A stretch of DNA of 64,000 nt from Lunularia cruciata. Taxonomy: Eukaryota; Streptophyta; Marchantiopsida; Lunulariales; Lunulariaceae. A model generated the notes under the pieces. The model saw only the letters and a program-made list of their open reading frames with translations. It was not told where the DNA came from and ran no database searches. Location: NCBI GenBank assembly GCA_948567375.1, contig OX419762.1:67001-131000 (forward strand), written 5' to 3'. Shown one piece after another: positions 1 through 11,462 of the stretch; position 1 is the first letter of the stretch; each line of letters begins with the position of its first letter. The translations under genes and the position numbers were made by a program.

Positions 1-2030
1 CTCTGCCCCAACTGCTCAATCCAAGTAACCATGGTTGTATCGGTAGTAAGAGTGGGTACTACACTCCTACAAGGTGTGGATCCTCTACCACCACCTTTAC
101 CACCTTGTCCTCCATGACCTGGAGCTCCTCTACCACCAGCCATAGCATCCCTCCTACTCCGTAACTCCGGGTTTAAGTCAAAGCATTGGTCATTAGTATG
201 ATCAAATCTATGGCAATGATCACATTGTCTTTGTGCCTACTAAGATGCACTATAGGTATTAGGTTTGTTGCCTTGAGTGCACTCTCTCTTGTATTGAGGT
301 CCACCACAAGTCCAACAAGCAACACCACCACTCATTGGCTATTGTTGACCCAAAAATGAAGGTAAGGGTCTAGCTACACTAGGCCTTCCACTCACTCCAT
401 AGGATCTGGGTTTTCCACCTTGTACTTGAAAACCAACATGGCATGGTGCACTCTATTGCATTCTAGAAGAAGTAATAAGTATGGATGAGGTCTACCTACC
501 AAATCCAGATGTCACCACTCTCTCTTCTACCATGTTGAGCACAATTTGCTCAACCAAACCAAAGACCACTACCAAAGTAGGTGAAGTAGCTTGTCAATTC
601 CTTGTCCAATATCCCATACCAAAATTGGCTTGTTTGGGCCTCAATAACTCCTTAAGTAAAACTAATCAGCCATATCATGCGAGAGTATGCCTTGTGTAGG
701 CTCTCTCCAGCCTTTCATTAGAACTCTTGCAAGCTCCTCAACTTGTCAGCATGCACCCTTGGTAGTTTTGCCTCAAACGTTAGAAGAACTCCACCATGGA
801 GTTAAACCACAATATTGCACGACCTCTTGTAATGGTACCTCCACTCTTAGGAGCACCATCTCTAGTAGATCCACCAATGATACTAGAGCTACAACTCATG
901 TGTATTGCCGATCTACCCCTTAGAATTGAGCTTGAAGTGATCAAGATGTAGTTTAGAGACCAATATTATCTCCATAGCTCAATCTAATCCAAGTAAGCTC
1001 TCTTGAAATCATGGTAGTCGTCCATCAATGGACCCTCCAAGTGTTGAAACAACCTCTTCCATGCCATGAAAGGTGTGAACAAAGTTGGGTTTTGTATCTA
1101 TTGTAGAACACACCAACTATCAAACTATTGGATGAAGTCATCCAACTCAATGGTACCCACCGCACTAGAGTAATGCTTGGGGCCTTTAGAGGTCCCATAA
1201 ATCTAGTCCATGTCCCACAATGATGCAGACACACCAAGTGCACTCTCAATTGAATCAACTCTTGTGTCAAACTCCAACTCAAATTCAATCTCTTCCCTTA
1301 TTGGGACCGTAGATACATGATAATATCAAGCACCACTTTGGGTAAACCTACTATGTACTGCAATGTTATCTCCTCCAAAGAACTCCGTTGTGAAAAAGTA
1401 ACCAAAAACTGCAAATTGCAATTGTAACCACCACAAGTACCCCATCAAGAATCACCACCAAGAATCACCACCAAGAATCACCACCAAGTGCCAACACCAC
1501 CAACCAAAAGTCATCTATTAATGTGACTCTAACTATAAAAACTTCACTAGGGGAAAGGGCAACTTGTAACTTACCATCATAACACGCAATCTCATGGTTT
1601 GCAAGTCATCACTTCTTGCCTCACCAAAGAGAAACATAAGTAGTCTGATTGGTCATCTCTCCAACCTCACTACCAAGAACACACTAGAGCACTAGCAATC
1701 TAAAGTTAGTGCACCTCACACAAACATGGTGCACAAACAAGAAGCAAAGAATAGAGGGGGTCCAATCACAAGAAACCTAAATGAAAACTCTCCATCTCAT
1801 AAATCAACACTTGATTGAATCTATCACCAATTGGCATTTGACATAATAGGAGTTATTTACTTCCTAAGCTACAAGGATCACCAAGAATAGGATCAAATTA
1901 TCTCTCCTAGCCAAATTTACTTGTGTATAGATATCAGTGGAACCGTCACAAGTACAACAAGTGAGGGTGGACCAATTCACTAGGGTACCAGTCTAAGAAC
2001 CAAAGATCTAGGGTTAAAACTCAATTGCGC
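1..2030 (-). mobile_element. Degenerate Ty3-type gag region with two zinc knuckles
   Basis: Read on the minus strand, positions 250-180 encode a CX2CX4HX4C zinc knuckle (CDHCHRFDHTNDQC) followed by a Gly/Arg-rich tail, typical of retrotransposon Gag. Just upstream on that strand, around 330-290, is a second knuckle (CWTCGGPQYKREC) whose usual His is Gln. Two in-frame stops separate the knuckles, so the copy is dead. From about 815 to 2030 it aligns by eye with 58.79-60.2 kb, another copy of the same element in the same orientation. The window edge cuts the element, so pol is not seen here. Confidence 0.75.
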
Positions 2031-2040
2031 ACAATCTAGC

Positions 2041-2758
2041 ATGGTGGGCAGATTTTGCCAAACAATGACCAAAAAGTACTCTAAAGTAGCTAGCCTCATG
2101 CTAGCTTGCTGGCCCTTTGGAGCCTCTCATAGCCCTATGCCTCAAAGCTTTACTTACTGCCACTTTGTTATCTTATCAGTAAGGGTTAAAGATCTTAACC
2201 CTTATCACTCCCTAGATGATATGAAAGGGATACATTTTTTACAATGTAAAGTAGGTGGGCAGCCCACTAGAGTCCATGACGCAATTTGTGATACAATTGC
2301 TCAAATTCTACAAGCTACACTGGCCCAAGTACAAATTGAGCGATGGTTGGATCTACCAAGACCACCTATCCTTTGGATGAAAGCAGATATTATTACTTTT
2401 ATGGATGGTCGTCACACCTTGCATGACATGGTGGTGGCAAACCTTCTACAAGCAAAGTCATTGGCACATAATTTGTACACAAGTAGGAGCAGCAGCAGCA
2501 GCAGCAGCAACCAATGCCTCTAGGGGCAATGAGGACCACTATGCATCCCCATTCTCCTTGGATACCTTTGTCCCTCTAGTGATTGAGATTTTTGGGTGCA
2601 TACATCACCATTTTGATGGTCCCTTCAAGGATGTAGCACAGGATTCTTTGCAGATGAGAGGAGCATTGACTACCTTTCCGCCAATGCTCACAACCTATTA
2701 CAAACAATGCATATCAATCACATTACAAAGCACTCAGGCTTTGGGTCTTCACCATTGA
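2041..2758 (+). pseudogene. C-terminal region of a non-LTR retrotransposon-like ORF, frameshifted
   Basis: Two overlapping frames (2041-2523 and 2405-2758) appear to form one broken protein. The first carries a stretch with the order Asp-ile-x-thr-phe..Gly-Arg-His-Thr-Leu..Met-Val-Val-Ala-Asn. The second has FVPLVIEIFGCIHHHFD and a YYKQ-ISI-LQ segment. I associate this block with the region after the reverse transcriptase in plant non-LTR elements; that is recall, not a search. The frame changes at an AGC repeat (2488-2509), read as poly-Ser in one frame and poly-Ala in the other, so slippage is a likely cause. A related minus-strand fragment lies at 48.37-48.55 kb. No RT domain is seen upstream. 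Confidence 0.5.
2488..2509. repeat. (AGC)n microsatellite
   Basis: About seven AGC units sit exactly where the broken coding sequence of the preceding feature changes frame. Confidence 0.9.
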
Positions 2759-2760
2759 AT

Positions 2761-4740
2761 AGTTGCTAGGGCTAGGGTCTTCCCTCCCACTTACCAAACA
2801 TACCATTGGAGTACCTCTACCACATAGTTCAAGAGTGAACTACTCTCTCCTTGGTGCTTGTTGTTAGGTGCCTCTTATATCTTTTTTTGCTGCTTTGTAC
2901 TCTTAGGTCTCGCGCCATTCTCTCCCTTCGCACTTGCTTGTGCCGCCTAACCCTTCCGCATTCCCTTTGGAGATATTTTTATGTTTTTTCATTTTTTTAT
3001 TCGCCAGAGGTCATAATCATCGAAAGTCACCGCGAAGCCTCAAACAGACCTAGCAACAATCATCCCTCACACCCGTAGTTGCTAACAGTTTCACATATCA
3101 TTTTAATCAACTTCTGCCTATCCGTGTTAGTCTAACCGGTTTTTTACTTTTAGTTTGTGGGAGGTTCAGGGTACCACACCGTAACTTAACATGCTTCGAA
3201 GCAATTTCAGAGTTTCACAAGAGTTCTATCAAACACGCTTCTATTTTCCAACCAGTAATGCCGTGATTAAACCTCTGATTACTAATTTAACGTGAAGTGA
3301 GAGAAATATCACGAACCCACTCAAAAGTCGGGATGCTGGAACCCACTGGATATAAGCTATCTAAATCAGTCGAAGTTCACGAATACCGTCAGAGCAAAAG
3401 ACAGTTTCCCTTAATCCTCTATCTACGAGTGTAAGGAGTACAGGGGGACATTTCACGCAATCCTCAAATCCGGAGAACCTTCAAAATGTTGACAAAACCT
3501 CTGTATATCAGATACAATCCGCGAAGAAGGTCAGAGCAAAAGACATTTACCCTTGTTCTCAGTGAGTTTGGGTATTGGAATATTTTATAGCTGTGTGCCT
3601 TCTATTCATGTGACATCCAGCATGACATCAGAATTTGCTCAGCGGACTCGAATTTTGTCTGTGGGGAAGGACAGAATCAAAGACAAAATTTTCCATTAAA
3701 TTCCTCGTGCGTTCTCCTACGACGAAGTAGAAACTCATGTGTTGCTTTAGTTAGTGGTTGGAAGTTGCTCTTCTCGTGACAAACAGGCCAACTTGACACT
3801 ACAGTTACTAAAAGGTGAAGATGTAATTAGGAAAAGCTTCGCCAGATTATAGTTGTCATGGAACGTGATGCATGAGCAATGTGCAGCTTACTGGTGAAAT
3901 TAGTATGGATCATGGAGGAAGTAACGGAGCTGGACGGAGTTACTGGGGCTACACGACAAGCTTCGTATGATATGTCCATGTCGTCCCTACTTTTGCGTGA
4001 AAACAAAGTGCGATCGTGTGGTTTAAGCGATAAGTTTTCAGTTCATGCACTAACTTGGGGAAATGGTTATTGCTGCATTTGGAATTGTCAGGCGAGGACA
4101 TGGCTACTTACCACGAGCTTTCGGGATGGAGATCCCATTGGGACCGTGTTTAAACTTGTGATCAAATCGGGATCTTTGATTAGTTTCCGTTTTTAGTCTC
4201 TCGATATCCTCCTCGTAGTATCGGATTAGAGCTGTCAACTTGATGTCGGGGACTTGATGCGATTGAACCGTAGACACCCATACCATCCATTACATGAGCG
4301 AAGAAGCCAACAGTCGAGCTCAGTTTAGGAGACAACGCAATGTGCGTTGTGGATTAAAGCCTCAAAAGTAGAATCGACGATTGTCTTTGCAAGCGAAACA
4401 TTGAGCTCTTGTTGATTTAGTTAAACTAGAGAGTTCCGACGAAGGAGCTTCGAGGAGACTGCCCCATTGTTTTGTGACGGAGGGTGAAGGAGTTAAGGAT
4501 CTGAGGAGAGGCCAAGACTCCTACTTGTAGCTAGAATTTGTCATCTCTGGGTGCCGAGAATATAGTTCGGAACCCCAGACTACTAGGCGTCTATCGACGA
4601 GTGGTGTTACATTGCTCAATCCTCGCAGCTTTTGTAGAGTTAAAGTGTGGTAGTGTGCGGGGAAAACTCTTTGAGCTCTTCGGACATCCTGTCATCGGTC
4701 GTGTCTGACTGGCTGATAGGCAGACAGAAAAGTGCACAAT
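2761..4740. other. Intergenic region upstream of the receptor kinase
   Basis: No convincing coding exon is seen on either strand. A short phrase (gtcagagcaaaagac) occurs twice, near 3389 and 3531. Most of the stretch is presumably promoter and 5' leader of the kinase gene; no core promoter element can be assigned with confidence. Confidence 0.5.
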
Positions 4741-4784
4741 ATGCAATGCGAGCATTGACGCAGGGTAGAATTCGAATTTTCGGC

Positions 4785-7724
4785 ATGGGCTGGAGAGTTG
4801 GGGTTTTGGTGGCAATACTTGCTGTATTGAGCGTAGTAGTATCGTCGCAGACTGATGCCGGTGAAACTGCGGCGCTCCTAGCACTGAAGACAAGTATAGG
4901 TGATGGTGCTGACCATTTAGCGAACTGGCAAGGGGACGATCCATGTGGTGGTAAGTGGACTGGCGTTTACTGCAATGCAGCCGATTATCCAAGTACTTTG
5001 GTTAACAGCAATTTCTCCCACGTCACAGAATTACGTCTCCTTCAGCTCGATCTCAAGGGAACGTTGGCTGAAGAAATTGGGAATCTCCTGGCGATGAAAG
5101 TGTTCAATGTCATGTGGAATAGTCTGACAGGAAGCATACCGTCCTCCATCGGGAATTTGAAGAATCTAAGACTGCTGTTGCTTAGCGGCAATCAGCTCAC
5201 CGGTGTGTTACCACCGGAGCTCGGTACCCTTCCGAGTCTGCACAGATTGCAGATTGATCAAAACAGGATTTCAGGACCGATTCCTGATACATTCTTGGAC
5301 CGCAACTTACCAATCATTCATCACCTGCACATGAACAACAACTCTTTGAATGGCAGCATTCCCCCGACTCTGGGAACTCTCACCAATCTCGCCCATCTAC
5401 TGCTGGACAACAACCAGCTTACAGGCACACTTCCAGTTGAACTAGCATCTGCTCCCAATCTCATGATCATCCAACTCGACAACAACAAATTTGACAGCAC
5501 CGCAACTATTCCTGTGGAGTACGGGAAGATACCCACGCTCCTGAAACTGAGTCTAAGAAATTGCAACTTGCAAGGAACAATCCCAGATTTCAGTGCCGTT
5601 CCCGAGCTGGGATATTTGGATTTGAGCCATAACTTTTTGGAGGGGACGATTCCGAATACAACACTGTCGCCGAATATCAGCAGTATGGACCTCTCGTTCA
5701 ATCAGATTTTCGGAGGCATTCCCCAGAGTATCGGCACATTGCCGAGTCTCCAGTATTTGGTGCTTCGAGATAACAATCTCAGTGGCACCGTGCCAGCTAA
5801 CCTGGGAACCGGTAAGATGTTCGTCGATCGTAAATCCACCACTCTTGTGGATCTTCAGGAAAATGGATTTGTCAACTTTGCCAATGGTTCGAACCTGATT
5901 ACTCTGGCAGGTGGAAGCAAGACTAAAGTTTGGCTATCCGGCAATCCTCTCTGCAGCGGCTCTAATTCTGCAGCGAACAATCCAATTTGTGTTCCCAACG
6001 AAGCAAGTGTCCTCCTCGACGTGGGAAATCTCAATGAAGTATTTGCATTTGATCAAGGGTCTTGCACGCCATGTCCTGCCCCTTATTCTCTGGCACCTTC
6101 ACCGTCTTCACCTATCAAATGCAGGTGTGCGGCACCAATTACCGTCAAGACACGACTCAAGAGTTACACTTTTGGAGTGTTCGACCCTTACAGACAGCAG
6201 TTCGTGCAGTACATGGCAGCCGGACTCCATCTTCAAACCGATCAAGTGTCAATAAAAGATCTGGAGTATGAGCCAGGTCCTAGGCTCGCCATGACTTTGC
6301 AGCTCTTTCCAACGACATTCAGCTTCAATCAAAGTGAGGTGAATAGGTTGTACCAAGCTTGGTCCCACTGGGAGATCCCTTTGGACACACTGTTTGGCCC
6401 TTACGAGTTCATCTCCTTCGCCGTGGCTGAAGAAGGACCGAAACGTGGGCCGAGTGGGCTGTCGAAGGGAGCAATTGCCGGCATTGTCATCGGGGTTCTC
6501 TCATTCGTAGTTTTGAAGACAGCGTGTATAATATTTGTGATGCAACGTTGGATGAGGAGAAAGCAGAAACTGGACTCTAAGAACGGCGGAACGAGAAAGG
6601 CGGCTACGAGGAGGAGAAGTTATTCAAGCATTCTGGTGTCAAGTGTAAGGTCTTTCACCTTCGAGGAGATGGCGAAGGCTACAGACTACTTCAGCGTTTC
6701 CAAGCTTGTTGGTGAAGGAGGATACGGGAAAGTGTACGCTGGTATTCTCGACGATGGCTTGAAGGTCGCCATCAAGCGAGCTGAGGAGAGTTCGTACCAA
6801 GGGGCACATGAATTTGAGAATGAAATTCAGCTTCTCTCTCGTATTCATCATAAAAATCTTGTCGCTCTCATTGGGTACTGTAATGACGGGCTCGAGCAGA
6901 TGCTGGTATATGAGTTTATTGCACACGGTAGTTTGCAGTATCATCTGTCGTCACATGCAAGGGTACCACTTAACTTCGTTACTCGGCTTCAGATTGCGCT
7001 TGGTTCGGCGAGGGGAATTCATTATCTCCACACTGAAGCAAACCCTCCCATATATCACCGAGATGTGAAGACATCCAATATCCTGTTGGATGAGAAATTC
7101 CATGCGAAGGTGTCTGACTTTGGTCTGTCCAAACTGGCTCCGGAAATTGGATTCGAGGGAATGCCTGGTGGTTACATTTCCACCGTGGTCAAAGGTACAC
7201 CTGGGTATCTTGATCCTGAGTATTTCAAAACTCACAGATTGACTGATAAGAGTGATGTTTACAGCTTCGGAGTGGTCCTGCTGGTGCTTCTCTCTGGTAT
7301 GCAGCCAATTTCAGATGGTAAGAATTTAGTAAGAGAGGTGAACCTCGCCTATGTCGCTGGAAAAATGTCGTGCATCGTCGATCCTCGGATTAAGGAGTCC
7401 TATTCTGATGCTGCTGTAGAGTCTCTCGCAAGACTCGCGCTTTCGTGCTGTAAGGACGGGCCTGATGAAAGGCCATCAATTGGAGAGGTGTTGCGAGAAT
7501 TGGAAATCCTTTATAGGGAAACATACGCCGATGGTACAAGTGACAGGTCTGATATGTCCGTGGGGCATACTGGGGAGTTGAAGAAGTTTCAAAATCTTTC
7601 AGAGTCTGATTCATTCATCGAGATTAATCCGTCTGTCTCATCTTCTGTTGTATCGTCTGCCCTCTGGACGAATAGTGAATCTGATTTACATAGTACCACA
7701 ATTATAGATGTGGTGCCCAGATAA
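4785..7724 (+). CDS. LRR receptor-like serine/threonine kinase, subfamily VIII-1 type
   Basis: A plasma-membrane receptor kinase of 979 residues in one uninterrupted frame. The frame is open from 4647; ATG 4785 is chosen because it places a hydrophobic signal peptide at the N terminus, and ATG 4746 is the alternative. Order: signal peptide 1-23; LRR N-cap with DPCGGKWTGVYC; about nine LRRs to roughly residue 375; a juxtamembrane segment with C427xxC430 and C446xC448; the family block ending in FGPYEF; one membrane helix about 562-586; kinase domain with glycine loop GEGGYGKVY near 642, Lys664, HRD 758-760, DFG from 778, and GTPGYLDPEY. All catalytic residues are present and HRD makes it an RD kinase, so activity is expected. 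Arabidopsis relatives (At1g06840, HPCA1 group) are intron-rich as I recall, whereas no intron is needed here. The ligand is unknown. Confidence 0.96.
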   Translation: MGWRVGVLVAILAVLSVVVSSQTDAGETAALLALKTSIGDGADHLANWQGDDPCGGKWTGVYCNAADYPSTLVNSNFSHVTELRLLQLDLKGTLAEEIGNLLAMKVFNVMWNSLTGSIPSSIGNLKNLRLLLLSGNQLTGVLPPELGTLPSLHRLQIDQNRISGPIPDTFLDRNLPIIHHLHMNNNSLNGSIPPTLGTLTNLAHLLLDNNQLTGTLPVELASAPNLMIIQLDNNKFDSTATIPVEYGKIPTLLKLSLRNCNLQGTIPDFSAVPELGYLDLSHNFLEGTIPNTTLSPNISSMDLSFNQIFGGIPQSIGTLPSLQYLVLRDNNLSGTVPANLGTGKMFVDRKSTTLVDLQENGFVNFANGSNLITLAGGSKTKVWLSGNPLCSGSNSAANNPICVPNEASVLLDVGNLNEVFAFDQGSCTPCPAPYSLAPSPSSPIKCRCAAPITVKTRLKSYTFGVFDPYRQQFVQYMAAGLHLQTDQVSIKDLEYEPGPRLAMTLQLFPTTFSFNQSEVNRLYQAWSHWEIPLDTLFGPYEFISFAVAEEGPKRGPSGLSKGAIAGIVIGVLSFVVLKTACIIFVMQRWMRRKQKLDSKNGGTRKAATRRRSYSSILVSSVRSFTFEEMAKATDYFSVSKLVGEGGYGKVYAGILDDGLKVAIKRAEESSYQGAHEFENEIQLLSRIHHKNLVALIGYCNDGLEQMLVYEFIAHGSLQYHLSSHARVPLNFVTRLQIALGSARGIHYLHTEANPPIYHRDVKTSNILLDEKFHAKVSDFGLSKLAPEIGFEGMPGGYISTVVKGTPGYLDPEYFKTHRLTDKSDVYSFGVVLLVLLSGMQPISDGKNLVREVNLAYVAGKMSCIVDPRIKESYSDAAVESLARLALSCCKDGPDERPSIGEVLRELEILYRETYADGTSDRSDMSVGHTGELKKFQNLSESDSFIEINPSVSSSVVSSALWTNSESDLHSTTIIDVVPR

Positions 7725-8715
7725 TAGATCAAAGGTGGAGTAGTTAGGCAGATTGAACGGTGCAAATTAGGTTAATAACGTAGTGAGTATATATGTTCTC
7801 AAGGTTTGTTGCAGATATCTGCTGGTGTATCATATGCATTTGAGAAATGTAGAAATTTGAACTGAATTTCACGTCTAACATACATTATTATTTTCTACCA
7901 TGAGTTAGTGCGTCTTTCTCAGAGTTGTGATTTATCTCATCCTAGTTAAAAATGTTTGCATGGTAATATTCGAATACCAAGAAAAATGTTTATTGTTCAA
8001 ATAACTACGTGACAGTACACATGTCCAACACCTTGATATTTCGAAAAGGCCCATGGATTTGAAATTTTGGACATGTCTGTACCATGATGTAACTACATTT
8101 TACACAAACAGTTTTTCAGAAACTGAAAACTCCCTGTTCCAAATTTGATGTTAAAATAGTGTAGATCTCTAATACCGTCTAGTGTCAACACGACCATCAA
8201 TACCCGTTCCCTGAAAATGTGAAACTAGTGTATAAGACGCAACAGTAGAAAGGATAAAATCAAAATCTCATCATTCAGTCTTTTACTGATTTTTTCATCT
8301 ACCAAATAACCGATTATCACATTTATATACAATTATACTTAACATCACTGTTTCTGTGCCCGTAGCTTGCTTTACTGAAAGAAACAAGAGAAGAAGTTCG
8401 ACTTCTCATCAAGCATCTCCCGTAAAATGGTATATACCGTATAATTGTACACTATGCATCTCAAATTTAGAACTAAAAAGCACTAAGAAGTATGAATTTC
8501 AAGTCGGAAAAGAGCTTCCAAGCACACCCAGTCCAGATGTGAACCGCTGTCAATTGATTCCTGTAGACTTTTGTATGGGATTTTCTCTCTCAAAGGTTTC
8601 CTGAAGTCGAGGTTGATGAGTAGAATCACCCTGAAGTCTGGCCAGAGACTCATCCGATGCTATAGAACAACCCATAGACTGGTATGTTTACGACTCGTTA
8701 GTATGGCCTTCCGAC
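7725..8715. other. Convergent intergenic region
   Basis: This AT-rich stretch separates the stop codons of the receptor kinase (plus) and the SOUL gene (minus) and should hold both 3' UTRs. No poly(A) stretch or flanking duplication marking a retrocopy was seen after the kinase stop. Short ORFs here have no recognisable content. Confidence 0.6.
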
Positions 8716-11462
8716 TTATTCTACCTCCAATGAGATTTCGTTTCGACGCATGAACGGAGGTGTGAAAGGTGGATTATACTGCAAACATCGAACAGTTGAT
8801 TCTAGCTTAGAACACTTCATACATCTGTAAATGCACGCGCATTAAGTCGTCCACCTGTTTCGAACGATCGTGATAAAAGCAAAGTGCGTCACTTTTTCAC
8901 ATCTACTCCGAACAGTGCTAACTTCTTCTGATCATTTAGGGGAATTTTTCCCTGAAAATTCAAAGGAATATTATTTGTCTATACCTGAGCGACTTCTGCC
9001 TGAGCGGAACTTTTTATGCGCACTTCACTATCCTTCTCAAGAGCCCGACGTAGTATTTGCTCTTTTCGCTTTACAAGATCGTCTGTCACGTATCCTGTGC
9101 GTGACAAACGATATCATTGTCACCCCAGAGATGCAGGAGAAGCACCTTGTCACTGGTGAGTCACAGAAAATACCAGGAATGATTCTTTATAGAATTCTAT
9201 ACAACCCACTTGTATTCTCCACGACTCTTTCAGACCTGTGTGCCCTGCATCCTAATCTCCCAACTTTCGGGATTCTAATGTTTGGTTACAGAGCTCAAGA
9301 AGGTACAGAACAACCTACAAAGCATGCTGAGTGGGAGAACTTGAATGAGATTAGAAGCACAGGATGGAAATGCCGACAATGACACTGGATTTGCATCCAT
9401 ACAGATAACCTGAGCTGTTCGATGTTAAACCATGTTACAATCGTTTCCTGTTGATGTCGACAGGGTTCTTGCATCAAACAGTTACAAGATCTAAACTTGG
9501 AAACTGAAACAGAGACAGTTAAAAGTGCACCTGGAAAGGCAACTACAGCCACAGTTTTTGATGGAACTCTCCTTAATTTGACAGACGCATTATCTGGAAT
9601 GGGCAGATTGCTCTCGTCATATTTTGAAGGCAACACAAACGCCATGCGCCACTTATCCTCGCCTGATCCCTAGATAACGAACGAAAAAATTTAGATAACA
9701 GAGGGGATTCACAGCGAGGAAACCTGTAAATAAACTTAATTTCACAAGAACTGTGAAAATAAGGGATGAGTACTTACCTTCTGTGTTAAAACAGGTGTAG
9801 TCATATCCATTTTTTCTGATTGCGCTGCACGAGTTCTCTGAGTGACTACTGGTGTAGTCATCTCCATAGCTTCTCTTTTCTTGTTCTGAGGATGTAAATT
9901 TAGGGTCAGTTTTCATCTTATGACCATTTATAAAGATCCAGCATCAAGCTGCCTTCTCTAGAGTCCCCGTACTTATTCAAACGTTCGATCAGTGTGTTCA
10001 TTTTTGTCAGTGCTATGTCTAAAAGAGGATCATCAATTGATCGAGGAAGTCGATAAAGGCAGAGCCTCAGTATGTAGCTGATGCACATCCAGACTGCAGT
10101 TCTTTGATCCAGGAACGGATGTTGATCACAATGAACAAGCTAAGGGGTATTACCTTCCCGAAGAGATAGTCGGCAAGAGTGTTGAACGATTGACCCGAAA
10201 CGAAGAAGTCGAACCCGCTTCCACCTGGCATGTTGGTTTCGGCAATCATGTATGACTGCGTGAACGAGAACAGGGTTTGCTTAGGTGGTATGAACGTTAC
10301 CAGCAAAGCAGGCAAGAGGAATATTTTAAATCCAGCCAGCTCTGGAGGTGGTGAGAAGGTCAGCCCTTCAGTTCAGTCATTTGCAGCACTTGAGATTCTG
10401 CTTGGCCATGATGTCAAAATGACAAGACTTGCATGACTTTCAGCATGCATAACAAGAACTCGAAATCGACAATGAAGCGGAGAAAGTAGAGTAGCATCGA
10501 TCACTGTAGCAATAGGTTGAAACATAATTGATAGAAGTGGTCCTACCTCAGTTTCTCGAATCTCGTAATTGGCTTCCTTTCGAATTACTCTGTATGGTAT
10601 AGTTTCCAGATCAGGAACTGCTTCAAAATTACAGCAATAAATCAATCTTGAGTCACACCATGTTTTATAGGTGATAAGAACAAATTGCTCAGAAATAGGA
10701 CTACGATTTCGAGGACGAACATACGCGTCACACGCACTGCAACATAAAGACGAGGCACAACGGATTGAAATCACATAGGCAACTACAGACTTCCAGTATA
10801 TTTAGTTTTTAGAACTCTGCCGCGTACCGCTCATAAAAGCTTCCTCAAGATGGCTACTCCCGTCTCGCCGGGGGAAGACATACTTGGAGCCTTCAGAGAC
10901 CACACTTTCAATAGCTGTAAGTCCGAAGCAAGAAAACAGTCAGCGCATTTTGCAGACTTTCCCTTGTAATTGACAGTGCCTCTTCCGCACCCCTAATTGC
11001 CAGGGTATCAGTTCTTTTAGCTCCAAAGATGATAATTAACAGTGACATATTGGGCAGAGCACAAAGTCATGGTGAACGAGATAGTGAATGATTGCTTCTG
11101 AGGGCAGCAACCAGAATACCGACTTTGTCATGATTTCAAACGGCTTACCAAACAAAGAGCGCAAACCCGTATCAGGTTGCTGCAGCAAGAAGAGCATACT
11201 TACCACGCTGAGATTGTATTGCAGCCTGGGACGTCAGGGCTAACAGTAGATCTGATCGAGCATCCGAGAATGGAAGTTTAGGAAACGATCCCGTACTCAT
11301 TCGAGTCGACCTCACTACTCGAGGTATGAGAGCATCGCACTTGGGCAAAATGCCCAAACTGTATTGCAAGCTGCGCATTACTGGGGTCACTAGGGAAGTG
11401 CTAATTGAATCGGCGAAACATGTAGAAGGAACCAGAGATCGGTAGTATAAGCAGTAGAGCAT
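8716..11462 (-). CDS. SOUL heme-binding family protein, plastid type, eight exons
   Basis: Exons (minus): 11204-11462, 10828-10914, 10547-10620, 10154-10255, 9778-9885, 9531-9669, 8985-9094, 8716-8778. Every intron is GT-AG, phases agree, and the sum is 942 nt, giving 313 residues. I found the exons by matching remembered plant SOUL proteins of the At3g10130 type. Exon 1 starts at the ATG ending at 11462 and encodes a Ser/Thr/Arg-rich, transit-peptide-like N terminus. Exon 3 carries the DLETIPYRV motif, exon 4 AETNMPG and LADYLFGK, exon 5 two copies of EMTTPV/DMTTPV, exon 6 MAFVLPSKY and KTVAVVAF, and exon 8 [19 protein letters not shown] proteins bind heme or other tetrapyrroles, and plant members of this type are plastid-associated; the exact role is unsettled. 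Introns are short (108-436 bp), in contrast to the reductase gene downstream. Confidence 0.94.

Noticed and set aside
8870-9382. A 170-residue plus-strand frame
   Set aside because: It overlaps SOUL exon 7 and adjacent introns on the opposite strand and has no recognisable content.
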